Shown here: piece by piece, positions 31,523 through 40,189 of the stretch
How the letters are laid out: every line of letters begins with the position of its first letter
Numbering within the stretch: the stretch's first letter is position 1
Assembly (NCBI GenBank): GCA_010202645.1
Contig: CP047920.1
Coordinates: 434,001 to 498,000 of the forward strand
Reading direction: 5' to 3'
Source of the DNA: Candidatus Saccharibacteria bacterium oral taxon 488
GTDB taxonomy: Bacteria > Patescibacteriota > Saccharimonadia > Saccharimonadales > Saccharimonadaceae
Length of the DNA stretch: 64,000 nucleotides
Notes under the pieces: model-generated
What the model was told of the DNA's origin: nothing
Database searches by the model: none
Seen by the model: the letters and a program-made list of their open reading frames with translations, nothing else
Translations under genes and position numbers: made by a program

Positions 31523-33127
31523 TCAGCCCGCCAGTCGGCACCAAGCATTTAACTCTTCTGCCAGCTGCTTCATCGGCACAGCAGTCTTGATACCTAGCGC
31601 GAGGATGCCCTTTGGATCAAAGATGTGCTTGATTTTTGCATATAGATCACGCTCCTCGGGCGTGAGTGTTGGCTGGACAAAGGCAGCCTTGAGCCGGCCC
31701 TCGCCACCAAATCCCGCGAACGACCCTTCGTGGCTAGTCACGATCCGCACCATGTCCGAGCAGAGTTTGAGGATACGTTGGCGGTCACTGACCTTTTTAC
31801 TCGAGAACACCGGATAGCTATTGATCATGCCAGTCGTCGCGTCGATAAACAGCGGCATGGCCACGCCATACTCTTTCTCGAGTGCGCGCATCGACTTGAT
31901 AAAGCCATCCAGCTGCACGCCCGGCAGCCACATCCCAGAGAATACCTGCGGCACGATACCATGCTCATCCGCGGGATGCTCCGCCAGAGTCAGCACTGAA
32001 TGCAGCGTAAACGCCTCTTTCATTTCCATGTCGCGTAGCTCAACCTTTGCTGCCGTACCACCGCGAAGCGCGCGCAGTAACTTCTTGGCGGCCTTACTAC
32101 GCGCTCGGTCTGAAAATGCGTGAAAGAGCGCCACTACCACGCCACCGCGATAGCATTCTTTCGGCGCCCACGCTAGTTTTTTGCCTTGGGCCGCCGCCCG
32201 CGAAAAGAGTCGCCCGTCGATCAGCTCGACCGTCGAGGCGCCCGCTTGCAGGGCCGTGTCGACCGCCGCCTGCGCTGCATTCATCGAACTATACGCGGCG
32301 CTCACCACGGTCAATTCCGGATGGATGAAGTCAGCTTTCATGATTAGCTCGCCGATGATGCCGAGGCTACCTTGAGCACCGACAAACAGCGGCGTGAGGT
32401 CAAACGAGCCGTCGCGCTGCCGCACCTGAGCGATGGTCGAAAAGCCAGTCATCTCTGGCGCGCTAGCATCAATCCGAGCGATCAGCGCTTCATTATCCGT
32501 TATCAAATTATCCAGCTGCCGGTACAGTTCGCCCTCAAATGTTGCCAGACCTTTCTTTTTGCTCAGCTCGCGTTTCGACAGCCGGCCGGTCTGCACAATA
32601 TCGCCACTTGATAGGACAACCTCCATCTGGTGAATCGACTGACTCAATAGACCGTACGCTGAGGACAGCATGCCAGCCGCTTCAGTACTAATTGCGCCGC
32701 CAATCGTGCCGTCTTCGCCCGTCAATGAAATCTCTGGCAGGCCCAAACCCTTATGCGTTGACAGCACCGCTTGCGCCGCTCTATGAGAAATACCCGACTG
32801 GAGGTGGATCAGCTGCTGCTTGGTATCAATCCCGACGACGTTATGCATATGTGCCGACATGTCGATGGCGATGCCACGCCCAATCGCCGCGCCCGTACTG
32901 TCTGTGCCGCATCCGCGCGCATACACCGGCAAGACGTGGCCCTTCTCCGCTAGCTGCGAACAAAACCGCAAAATCTTGCGCACATCACTCGTATCTGCTA
33001 CTCGTGCGATCAGCTCCGGCCGGCGCGCAAGCACGCTCCCGTCCCGCTGCACATCCGCCAAAGCACCGTCATGCGTCACCACTTCACCCGTCAGATGTTC
33101 ATTCAAATACGTCGCAACCTTATTCAT
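31523..33127 (-). CDS. FAD-linked oxidase (D-lactate/glycolate dehydrogenase type)
   Basis: This protein has about 534 residues. The N-terminal FAD_binding_4 domain (about 35-235) contains YARGCGTDSTGAAIGRGIAI and LTGEDGTIGGAISTEAAGM; the C-terminal FAD-oxidase domain begins near 260 with GAQGSLGIIGELIMKADF. No iron-sulfur domain is fused and no partner subunit is adjacent, so it resembles single-subunit Dld or GlcD-type enzymes acting on a 2-hydroxy acid. The substrate is not determinable. I use ATG 33127, 3 bases after AAGGGGG; the longer frame upstream overlaps a tRNA promoter and is unlikely to be coding. Confidence 0.85.
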   Translation of the reverse strand: MNKVATYLNEHLTGEVVTHDGALADVQRDGSVLARRPELIARVADTSDVRKILRFCSQLAEKGHVLPVYARGCGTDSTGAAIGRGIAIDMSAHMHNVVGIDTKQQLIHLQSGISHRAAQAVLSTHKGLGLPEISLTGEDGTIGGAISTEAAGMLSSAYGLLSQSIHQMEVVLSSGDIVQTGRLSKRELSKKKGLATFEGELYRQLDNLITDNEALIARIDASAPEMTGFSTIAQVRQRDGSFDLTPLFVGAQGSLGIIGELIMKADFIHPELTVVSAAYSSMNAAQAAVDTALQAGASTVELIDGRLFSRAAAQGKKLAWAPKECYRGGVVVALFHAFSDRARSKAAKKLLRALRGGTAAKVELRDMEMKEAFTLHSVLTLAEHPADEHGIVPQVFSGMWLPGVQLDGFIKSMRALEKEYGVAMPLFIDATTGMINSYPVFSSKKVSDRQRILKLCSDMVRIVTSHEGSFAGFGGEGRLKAAFVQPTLTPEERDLYAKIKHIFDPKGILALGIKTAVPMKQLAEELNAWCRLAG

Positions 33128-33185
33128 AGTCCCCCTTTTTCTGTTAGTTTCATGATAGCACGGTCGAGGTGGGGCGTAAAGTGTA

Positions 33186-33214
33186 TTGCTCGAGGGCGAC
33201 GGGTTGTGTATAAT
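33186..33214 (+). promoter_or_regulatory. Promoter of the tRNA-Leu(UAG)/tRNA-Val unit
   Basis: TTGCTC, 17 bases, TATAAT lie about 50 bases upstream of the tRNA-Leu gene. Confidence 0.7.
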
Positions 33215-33266
33215 TAAGGGGCGGAGGCGCCTGACAACATGACGCACCTCCTTGGCAAGTAGCTAT

Positions 33267-33351
33267 GCGGATGTGGTGGAATTGGTAGACACGCATGCCT
33301 TAGGAGCATGTGCCTCACGGCGTGAAGGTTCAAGTCCTTTCATCCGCACCA
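33267..33351 (+). tRNA. tRNA-Leu(UAG)
   Basis: The acceptor GCGGATG pairs with CATCCGC; the anticodon stem CATGC/GCATG encloses CTTAGGA (anticodon TAG). It has an extra arm and an encoded CCA. It is nearly identical in acceptor, D arm and T arm to the tRNA-Leu at 31376. Confidence 0.95.
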
Positions 33352-33365
33352 AGGTTTTATTTTAT

Positions 33366-33442
33366 GGGAGATTAGCTCAGTTGGCTAGAGCGCACGATTC
33401 ACATTCGTGAGGTCACAGGTTCGAGCCCTGTATTTCCCACCA
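33366..33442 (+). tRNA. tRNA-Val(CAC)
   Basis: The acceptor GGGAGAT pairs with ATTTCCC; the anticodon stem CACGA/TCGTG encloses TTCACAT (anticodon CAC). The T-loop is TTCGAGC and CCA is encoded. It lies 14 bases after tRNA-Leu, in the same transcript. Confidence 0.93.
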
Positions 33443-33464
33443 GTTAATATTGATATGAATAAAT

Positions 33465-34004
33465 ATGGAATCTTTCTACGTTACATCGACCCATCTTGAC
33501 ATAGAAATGGAAACCGAACCTCATCCATCTGGTTTGGTTATATTTTCACGAAAGCTATCGCCCGACGGAGAGCCAATAGGGCACATAATAGTGTCTCCTA
33601 AAAACCATCATACGGATATATATTGTGACTATCTCAAGAAAAACAATGGTCTTCTAATATCAGAGCGTGAGGGCTGGGGAGTTAGCATTATGCAAGACTC
33701 TAGCCGAGACAATGTAGCTCCAAACTATTTCACGCGAGTAGAGCCCGCCTATGGAATATGTATACCTCCATCTGACAGTATACCTGATTGCCCCACCCTG
33801 CTAATAGCTGAAACAAGAAACAAAAGAGTACCAGAATTAGCTCATCAAAGACTGGGCATAGACCCGATACGCATTAAGATGGCAATTCAAGCCCTAGGTA
33901 TAGTGATGGAAAATCCAGATATTTTACATAGGACCGACGACAAGACCAGATTAATGCATTTTTCCGAAGATCAGCTTGATAAACAATCTGTGACCATTTA
34001 TTAA
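33465..34004 (+). CDS. Unknown 179-residue protein after the tRNA cluster
   Basis: I do not recognise this protein. It is soluble, with a mixed N-terminal half (IEMETEPHPSGLVIFSRKLS, then IGHIIVSPKNHH) and a helical C-terminus (RIKMAIQALGIVMENPDILH). The gene is AT-rich with many AGA and ATA codons, unlike the GC-richer core genes around it, and begins 22 bases after a tRNA gene. Both suggest acquired DNA. No clear ribosome site is seen. Confidence 0.65.
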   Translation: MESFYVTSTHLDIEMETEPHPSGLVIFSRKLSPDGEPIGHIIVSPKNHHTDIYCDYLKKNNGLLISEREGWGVSIMQDSSRDNVAPNYFTRVEPAYGICIPPSDSIPDCPTLLIAETRNKRVPELAHQRLGIDPIRIKMAIQALGIVMENPDILHRTDDKTRLMHFSEDQLDKQSVTIY

Positions 34005-34313
34005 ATACAATTCCCCCTACTCTTTTTATTTTCTCTCACTCATGGTAAAATTTCATATTTAAGAGGAAGGTCTGCGTTAACATCAGACCATAGTCGCGTA
34101 CATTTCGTGCATTGAATTCTATTAACTACACTCATGATCAGCCTAGTGCTACAATGTAACCGTTTTATCAATCAGGGTCTTCGAGATTACACACCCCCAG
34201 AGAGCATCCCCCGCATAGTCATATGATACCATCTCTGTGGAGTGGGTCAAATCCAGCCTATCCTACTAATTTTTGAATACCTGTGCTATATTAAAAAGCA
34301 GTATGGAGAAACA
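34005..34313. other. Intergenic stretch with a typA-leader-like hairpin
   Basis: This stretch holds no convincing gene. It contains TAAAAT at 34046-34051, then AGGAAGGTCTG (34064-34074), a 9-base loop and CAGACCATA (34084-34092), nearly the same element as in the typA leader. A TACAAT lies at about 34151. A 30-codon ATG frame (34134 onward) has no ribosome site and is not called. Confidence 0.4.
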
Positions 34314-34424
34314 ATGGCGTTCATTGCCACAAATCATCAGAGCAAGAGTGGCTGGAAGATCAGCAGCCGCAGAGTAAGGCGGGTCAGTATATTCAAAGGG
34401 CGACATGAAAGTAACAGTCTTTGA
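34314..34424 (+). CDS. Very small basic protein
   Basis: This 36-residue frame begins MAFIATNHQSKSGWKISSRR and is strongly basic. It is supported by a good ribosome site, GGAG six bases before ATG 34314, and by its 20-base overlap with the next small gene, which suggests coupled translation. I do not recognise it. An upstream in-frame ATG (34242) lacks a ribosome site. Confidence 0.4.
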   Translation: MAFIATNHQSKSGWKISSRRVRRVSIFKGRHESNSL

Positions 34425-34650
34425 TGCAACGCCAGATCGCGACGTCTACATGAGAATTTCCTGCAGAGGAGTAGCCAGAAACATCAGGCTTCAACGATCA
34501 GATCCAGAGGGTGCTTTGCTAGCTCGGTTTGGTCCAGAGCTTGGCGCAGACATGATTCGCGTTATTCAACGTCGACCTGGGGTGAATCGACGTAAGGTGA
34601 GTCGTAAGTTTTTTGAAGCCATCAGGATCGACCCGCCAGAAACTAAGTGA
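34405..34650 (+). CDS. Small unknown basic protein
   Basis: This 81-residue protein has a beta-rich start (MKVTVFDATPDRDVYMRISC) and a basic helical end (VNRRKVSRKFFEAIRI). AAGGGCG lies just upstream of the ATG. It overlaps the preceding 36-codon frame and forms a two-gene unit with it. No family is recognised; size and charge would suit a nucleic-acid-binding protein, but nothing in the sequence proves it. Confidence 0.5.
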   Translation: MKVTVFDATPDRDVYMRISCRGVARNIRLQRSDPEGALLARFGPELGADMIRVIQRRPGVNRRKVSRKFFEAIRIDPPETK

Positions 34651-34790
34651 TCGAGCAGACCTTAGTAGTTGATTAATAGGAGTTACTTAAGAGGTTACTA
34701 CCATTTGAGTATACCTGTCTGTCACACAGTAACAGTCCTAGAGACTCCTCCATCTCCACCACAAACGTAATCCAGTGTTATACTATTACC

Positions 34791-35375
34791 ATGAACACTA
34801 ACACCGAATACGACCCACTTCCACCCGGCCTCTTTGTCTGGATGGATTTGGAGTATACGACGACCGATGTTGATACAGCGCGGATACTCGAAGTTGCTGC
34901 GATTATTACCAACCGCCAGTTGGAGCAAATTGGCGAGCCGTTTTCTTTGGCCTGCAAGCCCAACGACTTCTCTGGGCATTCTATGCCTGAATCAGTTGTC
35001 GATATGCACACGCAAAATGGCCTACTGAACGATGTCTCCGCGTCAAAATATAACGAGGCCGCACTCGAAAAGCAAGCGCTCAATTGGCTACAGCAAACCG
35101 CAAATGACGCTGTTTTAATTCACTGCGGCTACTATCTGCAATGCGATCGCGAGATCCTCGCAAAGTGCATGCCCGCGCTGTACGAGCGTTTGGGATTCCG
35201 GCAACTTGACGTGCGTTGTGCTGAAGAAATGGCCGATGCTTGGACGAGCCAGGGGCGATATCGACGAACCAGCCGCCACAATCATCGTGCACTCGGCGAT
35301 GTGAGGGAGGCAATCCTGCTAGCTGGGAAGTACAAAGAGCGGTTTATGCCGCGAGAAATGCCACACGATGCTTAG
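34791..35375 (+). CDS. orn: Oligoribonuclease (DEDDh 3'-5' exonuclease)
   Basis: This 194-residue enzyme degrades 2-5 nt RNA fragments left by other nucleases. The DEDDh residues are visible: D and E in WMDLEYTTTD near residue 17, D in QCDREILAKCMP near 117, and H with D in NHRALGDVREAI near 165 at the family's spacing. The second motif is more often HNDRxFL-like, so this copy is divergent. TATACT ends 6 bases before the ATG, so it is probably leaderless. Confidence 0.88.
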   Translation: MNTNTEYDPLPPGLFVWMDLEYTTTDVDTARILEVAAIITNRQLEQIGEPFSLACKPNDFSGHSMPESVVDMHTQNGLLNDVSASKYNEAALEKQALNWLQQTANDAVLIHCGYYLQCDREILAKCMPALYERLGFRQLDVRCAEEMADAWTSQGRYRRTSRHNHRALGDVREAILLAGKYKERFMPREMPHDA

Positions 35376-35440
35376 ATAAAAGACAGGTACGACCACTGAT
35401 AATTCAGCTAGCCAACCTTCTCATCCCCGCCCATATGTGC

Positions 35441-35491
35441 TACAATTAGTCACCAAAGGAAGGTCTGTTATTAATCCCAGACCATATTTTT
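35441..35491 (+). promoter_or_regulatory. typA promoter and leader hairpin
   Basis: TACAAT at 35441-35446 precedes a 39-base leader with AAAGGAAGGTCTG, a 10-base loop and CAGACC (stem 35462-35467 with 35478-35483), then ATTTTT and the start codon. The ribosome site AGGAAGG lies at the base of the hairpin and far (about 26 bases) from the ATG; folding would bring it closer, which suggests translational control, perhaps by temperature. Confidence 0.5.
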
Positions 35492-37315
35492 ATGAAGGAC
35501 GCTAGCAAGATTCGAAATATTGCCATTATTGCCCACGTCGATCACGGCAAGACGACCATGGTTGATGGGCTGCTCAAACAGTCGCGCACATTCCGCGACA
35601 ATCAGGCCGAGATGAGCCAAGAATTGATCATGGATTCGGGCGATCAGGAGCACGAACGCGGTATCACCATCACCGCCAAACAGACCTCGATTTTTTACGG
35701 TGATTATAAGATCAACATCATCGACACGCCGGGGCACGCCGATTTTTCGGGCGAGGTCGAGCGGACACTGCAGATGGCGGACGGTGTGCTGTTGATCGTT
35801 GATGCACAGGAAGGGCCGATGCCACAGACGAAGTTCGTGTTGAGCAAGGCGCTAGAACTGGGCTTGAAGCCGGTGGTGGTGATCAATAAAATTGACAAAC
35901 CTGCCCGGCGAATTGCCGAGGTTGAAGACGAGCTGAGCGATCTATTTTTGGAGCTAGCGACTGATGATGCTCAACTTCAATATCCGATTTATTATGCCGT
36001 TGGGCGCGATGGCAAGGCGTGGCGGGAGATTCCTGCTGACCCGACTGAAGACGCCGATCTCACACCAATTTTTGAAGCGATTATCAACGATATCCCAGCG
36101 CCGAGCGTCACGGCTGATGGCGGCTTCCAGATGCTGGTGACCAGCCTGCAGTACGACACCTTTCAGGGTAAATATGCCATCGGGCGGATCGCTCGCGGGT
36201 CGGTCAAGCGCGGCCTGGCGGTTAGCCTGATGAAACAGGGCGAAGTGTCGGGCTCAGCGCGAATTGAGAAAGTTTTTGGCTACCGCGGGCTGAACCGCGA
36301 AGAGCTTGAGGAGGCGTTTGCTGGCGACATTGTGGCACTGGTCGGTGTAGCTGAAGCGCACATTGGCGATACGATTGCTGATAAAGAACACCCCGAAGCC
36401 TTGCCGGCGATTGCCATTGAAGCGCCGACGCTGAGCATGTACCTCGGCCCAAACACTAGCCCGATGAAAGGTCGCGAGGGCGAATTTACCACCTCGCGGC
36501 AAATTGGCGACCGATTGCGGCGAGAGCTGGAAACCAACGTGGCGCTGCGCGTTGAAGAAAACGGCATCGGCTTTACGGTGTCTGGCCGCGGCGAGCTGCA
36601 CCTGAGCGTCTTGATCGAGACCATGCGGCGCGAAGGCTTTGAGTTTGAAGTCGGCCGTCCGCAAGTGGTCACCATCACTGAGGACGGTGTCGAAAAAGAG
36701 CCAATTGAAGAACTACAAATCGAAATTAGCAGTGAATTCATCGGCGCAATCAGCCAGGAGTTGGGTGCGCGCCACGCTGAAATGAAATCGCAAGAAACCA
36801 CCGCCAGCGGCGTTACCCGCATGACCTACGTGCTGCCGACGAGAGCGTTGATCGGTCTACGCAACGTACTGTTGACCGCTACCAAAGGCACCGTAATCAT
36901 GAATTCCCTGCCGTACGGCTATCAACCGCTGGGCGGCAAATTGCCAAAAACCCGCAGCGGCGTACTCATCGCCTTTGAAGCTGGCACTACCACACCGTAT
37001 GCACTACAGGCGGCCGAGGCGCGCGGTGAACTCTTGGTCGGACCTGGCACGGAAGTCTACGCCGGTATGATCGTCGGTATTTATAACCGCCAAGAAGACA
37101 TTGAGATTAACGTTTGCAAGGCTAAACACCTGACCAACATGCGTTCCAAATCGTCCGATGGCACGGTACAGTTGACGCCATTTACGCAGTTTAGTCTGGA
37201 GCAATGTATCGACTTTATCGAGGACGACGAACTGTTGGAAGTGACGCCAAAATCCCTGCGCCTGCGCAAACGCTACCTCGACGCTAATGAGCGAAAGCGC
37301 GCCGCCAAACGGTAG
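35492..37315 (+). CDS. typA: TypA/BipA ribosome-associated GTPase
   Basis: This is a 607-residue translational GTPase involved in 50S assembly and stress or cold adaptation in other bacteria. G1 is AHVDHGKTTM at residues 13-22, ERGITITAKQTSI marks switch I, DTPGHADF is G3, and NKIDKPARR is G4. The C-terminal domain unique to the family has TRSGVLIAFEAGTTTPYALQ and the ending LRLRKRYLDANERKRAAKR. It is full length. Confidence 0.97.
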   Translation: MKDASKIRNIAIIAHVDHGKTTMVDGLLKQSRTFRDNQAEMSQELIMDSGDQEHERGITITAKQTSIFYGDYKINIIDTPGHADFSGEVERTLQMADGVLLIVDAQEGPMPQTKFVLSKALELGLKPVVVINKIDKPARRIAEVEDELSDLFLELATDDAQLQYPIYYAVGRDGKAWREIPADPTEDADLTPIFEAIINDIPAPSVTADGGFQMLVTSLQYDTFQGKYAIGRIARGSVKRGLAVSLMKQGEVSGSARIEKVFGYRGLNREELEEAFAGDIVALVGVAEAHIGDTIADKEHPEALPAIAIEAPTLSMYLGPNTSPMKGREGEFTTSRQIGDRLRRELETNVALRVEENGIGFTVSGRGELHLSVLIETMRREGFEFEVGRPQVVTITEDGVEKEPIEELQIEISSEFIGAISQELGARHAEMKSQETTASGVTRMTYVLPTRALIGLRNVLLTATKGTVIMNSLPYGYQPLGGKLPKTRSGVLIAFEAGTTTPYALQAAEARGELLVGPGTEVYAGMIVGIYNRQEDIEINVCKAKHLTNMRSKSSDGTVQLTPFTQFSLEQCIDFIEDDELLEVTPKSLRLRKRYLDANERKRAAKR

Positions 37316-37407
37316 ACCCCACCCCGACAAACTCCCGATTGACAAAATACATAAGAAACTTAACGTTACTATAGATTATCCCACGGTAACACGCTATACT
37401 TAACCAT

Positions 37408-39006
37408 ATGCTTCCCAAAAAAACCACAACAATTATCAAGCGCACGTTAGCACGCACCGCCCAGCGCATCACACCGATCGACCGCAAAGATCCCGACGAA
37501 AAGCTCGGGCAGTTGTTTCATGAGGTGCAGTCACACCGCGTGTTTGCCGATGGTAAAACTTTCGTCGATCTCGTACCGCGAAAGCGCGCCACCCGCATCC
37601 TCCAGGAGTATCGCCTGGCCCGACGTGATCCCAACTTTCGGCTGGATGAATTTGTGAAGCTACATTTTTATGAATTTGAATCGCCGGTCAAAAAGGTGAG
37701 CTTTGTCCAGGCAGACTCTGCCAGACAGCACGTCACCAATCTCTGGCCGCTGCTCATCCGCCGCGCCCACAAGTCGAAGGGTTCGCTGATCGCCCTGCCG
37801 CATGATTACGTGGTGCCGGGCGGTCGATTTGCTGAGCAATTTTACTGGGATACGTATTTTATCATGCTGGGTCTGGCGGTGGACGGCAAGTGGAAGCTGA
37901 TCGACGGCATGATGAAAAATTATGTATACATGATTCAGCGCTTTGGTTTCATCCCGACTGCTAATCGGACGTACTTTCTCAGTCGCAGCCAGCCGCCGTT
38001 TTTTGCAGCGATGGTCAAGCTCCTCGCCAGCAAACCCGGCCGGCGTGCCCCAAGCTTGACTTATCTCGAGTACTTTCCCTCACTACTGGCCGAATACAAG
38101 TTCTGGATGAAAGGCCAGCGCAAGCTTTCGAGCATCGACTTTATGGCTACCAACCGCGTGGTAGCCATGCCTGATGGCCAGGTGCTCAATCGCTACTACG
38201 ACGACAAGGCCACGCCGCGCCCAGAAAGTCGCCGCGAAGATATCGAAACCGCCAGGAACAGCCGCTCCGCCAACAAGGCCAAGGTCTATCTCGACCTGCG
38301 GGCTGGGGCTGAGAGTGGCTGGGATTTTAGTTCACGCTGGTTTGGCGATCCGCACGACATTGAAACGATTCAAACGACTGACCTCGTGCCGATTGACCTG
38401 AATTGTTTATTGTACGAACTAGAGATGACGATCGCCCATTGTTACGGCGTACTGCGTCAGGCGCCGCTTAAGAAACGCTTTATTCGCTTGGCTGAGCGCC
38501 GCGCCGAGAGCATCCGCCAGCACTGTTGGAATGAAACCGACGGCTTTTTCTATGATTATAATTTCCGCACCGGTCATCAGACGAGCCACGCCACGCTGGC
38601 CGGCGTCTTCCCGCTCTACAGCGGTATCGCCACCAAGAAACAAGCCAAGCGCGTGGCCGAGAAATTAGAACGCGAGTTTTTGCGCGATGGTGGACTGCGG
38701 ATGACGCTGGTTGACAATGGTCAGCAATGGGACGCGCCAAATGGCTGGGCGCCGCTGCAGTGGGTGGCGGTTTGCGGTTTGAAGCGATACGGACTTGACG
38801 AGCTAGCGGAAGAAATTAGAAAGCGCTGGCTGGCTTCGACCGAGCGCGTCTTTGCTGATCAGGGCAAGATGATCGAGAAATATGACGTTGATAGCGAGTC
38901 ACGCATTGGTGGCGGTGGTGAATATCCGTTGCAAGACGGCTTTGGCTGGACCAATGGCGTGTACGCGGCGCTGTATGATCGGTTTGATGAGCGCTGCCCA
39001 AGGTAA
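37408..39006 (+). CDS. treF: Trehalase (glycoside hydrolase family 37)
   Basis: This 532-residue enzyme hydrolyses trehalose to two glucose. Both family signatures are present: PGGRFAEQFYWDTYFIMLGL near residue 136 and QWDAPNGWAPLQWVAV near 443, with GGGGEYPLQDGFGWTNGV near the end. There is no signal peptide, so it is probably cytoplasmic (TreF-like) and needs trehalose to be imported. TATACT ends 7 bases before the ATG. Actinobacterial hosts of Saccharibacteria are rich in trehalose, which would make this enzyme useful; that link is inference. Confidence 0.93.
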   Translation: MLPKKTTTIIKRTLARTAQRITPIDRKDPDEKLGQLFHEVQSHRVFADGKTFVDLVPRKRATRILQEYRLARRDPNFRLDEFVKLHFYEFESPVKKVSFVQADSARQHVTNLWPLLIRRAHKSKGSLIALPHDYVVPGGRFAEQFYWDTYFIMLGLAVDGKWKLIDGMMKNYVYMIQRFGFIPTANRTYFLSRSQPPFFAAMVKLLASKPGRRAPSLTYLEYFPSLLAEYKFWMKGQRKLSSIDFMATNRVVAMPDGQVLNRYYDDKATPRPESRREDIETARNSRSANKAKVYLDLRAGAESGWDFSSRWFGDPHDIETIQTTDLVPIDLNCLLYELEMTIAHCYGVLRQAPLKKRFIRLAERRAESIRQHCWNETDGFFYDYNFRTGHQTSHATLAGVFPLYSGIATKKQAKRVAEKLEREFLRDGGLRMTLVDNGQQWDAPNGWAPLQWVAVCGLKRYGLDELAEEIRKRWLASTERVFADQGKMIEKYDVDSESRIGGGGEYPLQDGFGWTNGVYAALYDRFDERCPR

Positions 39007-39007
39007 G

Positions 39008-40189
39008 CTAATTCTTGGTCGGACGCGGAATGGCTTCTGGCAAAAATCCTTTTTTGTGCTGGAAGCCAGCTTGCCATTTGTAATCTTTGTTATAACCTAG
39101 ATCTTTCATGAGCTTGGTCGGAGCGTTACGAAGATGCAGCGGCACCGGCGAGTTCGGGTACTTGTGCGCCAGAGAAAAAGCCTCATTCATCAAATCAGTA
39201 ATTTCGCGCGATTTCTGGCTGCGCGCCAGGGCGATGGCGCAATGGAATAGATTATATTTGGCTTCAGGCAGCCCAACGCGCTCCACCGCCTCAAAGGTAG
39301 CAACTGCCAGACTCAACGCGCCGTTACCGGCCAGTCCAATGTCTTCTGACGCAAAGATAACCATCCGCCGAGCAATGAACTTTGGATCTTCACCGGCGTC
39401 AATCATGCGCGCCAAATAATACGCCGCAGCTGTCGCATCACTGCCCCGCAGTGATTTGATAAACGCCGAGATGACGTCATAATGCGCATCGCCCTTTTTA
39501 TCATAGCCCGGCAGTCGCCGCTGAGCCGCTGCCTTGACAACCTCAGGCGTGACCTTCCCGCCAAAACTTAACGCCAATTCCAAATTACCCAAAGCCACCC
39601 GCGCATCGCCGTCCGCCAGTTCCGCCAGATAGTCTAAAGCTTTGGGTGACACCCGCTTGGTTTGTTTCAAAGTCTTCAGCGCTCGCTTCAGCACCAATAC
39701 AATTTCATCTTTGGTCAGTTGCTGGAGCACCAGCACTCGCGTCCGGCTGAGCAGCGGCGTGATCACCTCAAAACTCGGATTCTCGGTCGTCGCACCAATC
39801 AAGGTAATCAGCCCGCTCTCGACGTGCGGCAAAAACGCATCCTGCTGCGCCTTGTTGAAGCGGTGGATCTCATCGACAAACAATATCGTCCTCAGCCCCA
39901 AATTCCAGTTCTGCCGAGCGTGCTCAATTACCCGTTCGACATCTTTCTTACCGCTAGTCACCGCTGACAGCTCAATAAATTCGGCATTGACTTCGCGGGC
40001 GATAATTCGCGCCAGCGTCGTTTTGCCAGTCCCCGGCGGCCCCCACAAAATCAAACTGACCGGCTCAGCGCGCCTCACAATCTGGCGAAGTAACTCGCCC
40101 TCGCCCAGCAAATGACTCTGCCCAATCACCTCATCCAATTTTTGTGGCCGCATCTGTTCGGCCAGGGGTTGTCGCCCGTCTATCACCAC
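39008..40189 (-). CDS. rarA: RarA/MgsA replication-associated AAA+ ATPase
   Basis: This protein has about 393 residues and acts at stalled replication forks with SSB. Walker A is GPPGTGKTTLARI near residue 43, Walker B is LFVDEIHRFNKAQQDAFLP, then an arginine-finger region GATTENPSFEV, and the C-terminal tetramerisation domain with KKGDAHYDVISAFIKSLRGS. I place the start at a GTG (40189 or 40186), where AGAGG lies upstream and the second GTG overlaps the upstream gene's stop as GTGA. It is convergent with trehalase, one base apart. Confidence 0.93.
   Translation of the reverse strand: MVIDGRQPLAEQMRPQKLDEVIGQSHLLGEGELLRQIVRRAEPVSLILWGPPGTGKTTLARIIAREVNAEFIELSAVTSGKKDVERVIEHARQNWNLGLRTILFVDEIHRFNKAQQDAFLPHVESGLITLIGATTENPSFEVITPLLSRTRVLVLQQLTKDEIVLVLKRALKTLKQTKRVSPKALDYLAELADGDARVALGNLELALSFGGKVTPEVVKAAAQRRLPGYDKKGDAHYDVISAFIKSLRGSDATAAAYYLARMIDAGEDPKFIARRMVIFASEDIGLAGNGALSLAVATFEAVERVGLPEAKYNLFHCAIALARSQKSREITDLMNEAFSLAHKYPNSPVPLHLRNAPTKLMKDLGYNKDYKWQAGFQHKKGFLPEAIPRPTKN

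Noticed and set aside
37341-37346. TTGACA upstream of trehalase as a -35 box
   Set aside because: It lies about 48 bases before the TATACT -10 box, too far to pair with it.
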